Shown here piece by piece: positions 63,779 to 64,000 of a stretch of DNA of 64,000 bases. Numbering within the stretch: position 1 is the stretch's first letter; each line of letters starts with the position of its first letter. The notes beneath the pieces are model-generated. The model did no database searches and was not told the DNA's origin. It saw nothing but the letters and a program-made list of their open reading frames with translations. Source of the stretch: Acidimicrobiia bacterium. Its GTDB lineage: Bacteria; Acidobacteriota; Vicinamibacteria; Vicinamibacterales; SCN-69-37. Location of the stretch: assembly GCA_016871335.1 (NCBI GenBank), contig VFZF01000008.1, positions 62,001-126,000 of the forward strand, given 5' to 3'. The translations under genes and the position numbers were made by a program.

Positions 63779-64000
63779 ATCGGTCGGCTCAAGTTGGTCG
63801 ATGAATCGCAGGATGCCCTGGCGATACGCCATCACCGATCCCGGCTGAAAACTCGACTCGTCCACGGCGATGACATACGTCCGACGTGGTTGTGGGGAGG
63901 CGCCGACGGCGCTCGCGGTGCGGCTCGGCTCGGTCGGTGTCGTCGCCGGCAACCCGGCGGCTGAGGTGGCTTGGGTACGGTAGTCGATGAACTCCACGTT
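63779..64000 (-). pseudogene. Fragment of a VWFA-related secreted protein entering from the right edge
   Basis: Reading the minus strand from the window edge, residues EFIDYRTQATS, RRTYVIAVDESSFQPGSVMA and YRQGILRFIDQLEPTD match the start of the von Willebrand domain in acidobacterial VWFA-related proteins. After LEPTD (63781-63779) the frame runs on but is antisense to the GH15 fragment, with no similarity. So the VWFA gene is cut here and its remaining 5' part is outside the window. Confidence 0.55.

Overview
The window is a dense, GC-rich (by eye about two thirds G+C) bacterial chromosome segment holding about 48 apparently intact protein genes, several broken genes and many small repeats. 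I found no tRNA, rRNA, CRISPR array or insertion sequence. An outer membrane (LptE), a bacillithiol gene (BshC), truncated proteins resembling the acidobacterial VWFA-related family, a CotH/VTC/DUF4956 operon and M14 and M24 secreted peptidases together suggest an uncultured Acidobacteriota, probably Vicinamibacteria-like. This placement is inference from gene content only.

Layout. 1-744: fragments of glycan-export and glycosyltransferase genes. 756-6364 (minus): proton-translocating transhydrogenase pntA-pntB, a CoA-transferase interrupted by one amber codon, and a secreted M24 peptidase. 6402-9885 (plus): membrane Fe-S oxidoreductase, acyltransferase, HDAC-like deacetylase. 10168-14911: leuS-lptE-holA, then a composite of two gene remnants. 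15144-17271: rpsT, an Hsp15-like S4 protein, a TlpA-like lipoprotein, a type IV pilin. 17321-23623 (minus): ilvE-pilT-recX-alaS and a Ser/Thr kinase. 23695-32233: rsmE, an RBBP9-like hydrolase, and on the minus strand PBP1, a deaminase-type amidohydrolase and hrcA-grpE-dnaJ-prmA under a CIRCE operator. 32299-43565: ROK regulator, ArgH-like lyase, bshC, a PEGA pseudokinase followed by carA-carB-arfB. 43586-49094: cotH/DUF4956/VTC operon and comEC. 49201-58102: mazG, PhnP-like hydrolase, ribF, a small unknown gene, cysS, yraN, yajQ, a deletion-fused macroglobulin/pbpC remnant and a DbpA-like helicase. 58123-64000: an M14 peptidase with a MacB-like ABC pair, a TM-helix channel protein, an amidohydrolase and a rearranged right end.

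Three layers of structure are not explained by gene calling. (1) Most genes that begin a transcription unit carry a TANNNT box ending 5-8 bases before the start codon, the spacing expected for leaderless mRNAs; about a dozen cases are listed. (2) There is a layered repeat system: degenerate 7- and 8-bp tandem repeats at gene ends that supply start, stop or C-terminal codons, and a 27-bp palindromic repeat found between genes and four times in frame in a pseudokinase linker whose adjoining segment resembles the PntA linker. (3) At least four places join the broken end of one gene to the broken end of another (about 325-590, 14,590, 55,895 and 63,775), and one gene carries a single nonsense codon. 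These are either real gene decay or assembly joins.

Genes with clear joint roles: leuS-lptE-holA-rpsT is a commonly seen neighbourhood; pilT and the pilin point to type IV pili and comEC to DNA uptake; hrcA-grpE-dnaJ-prmA is a heat-shock operon without dnaK here; pntAB and the Fe-S oxidoreductase are divergent redox genes sharing a 37-bp promoter gap.
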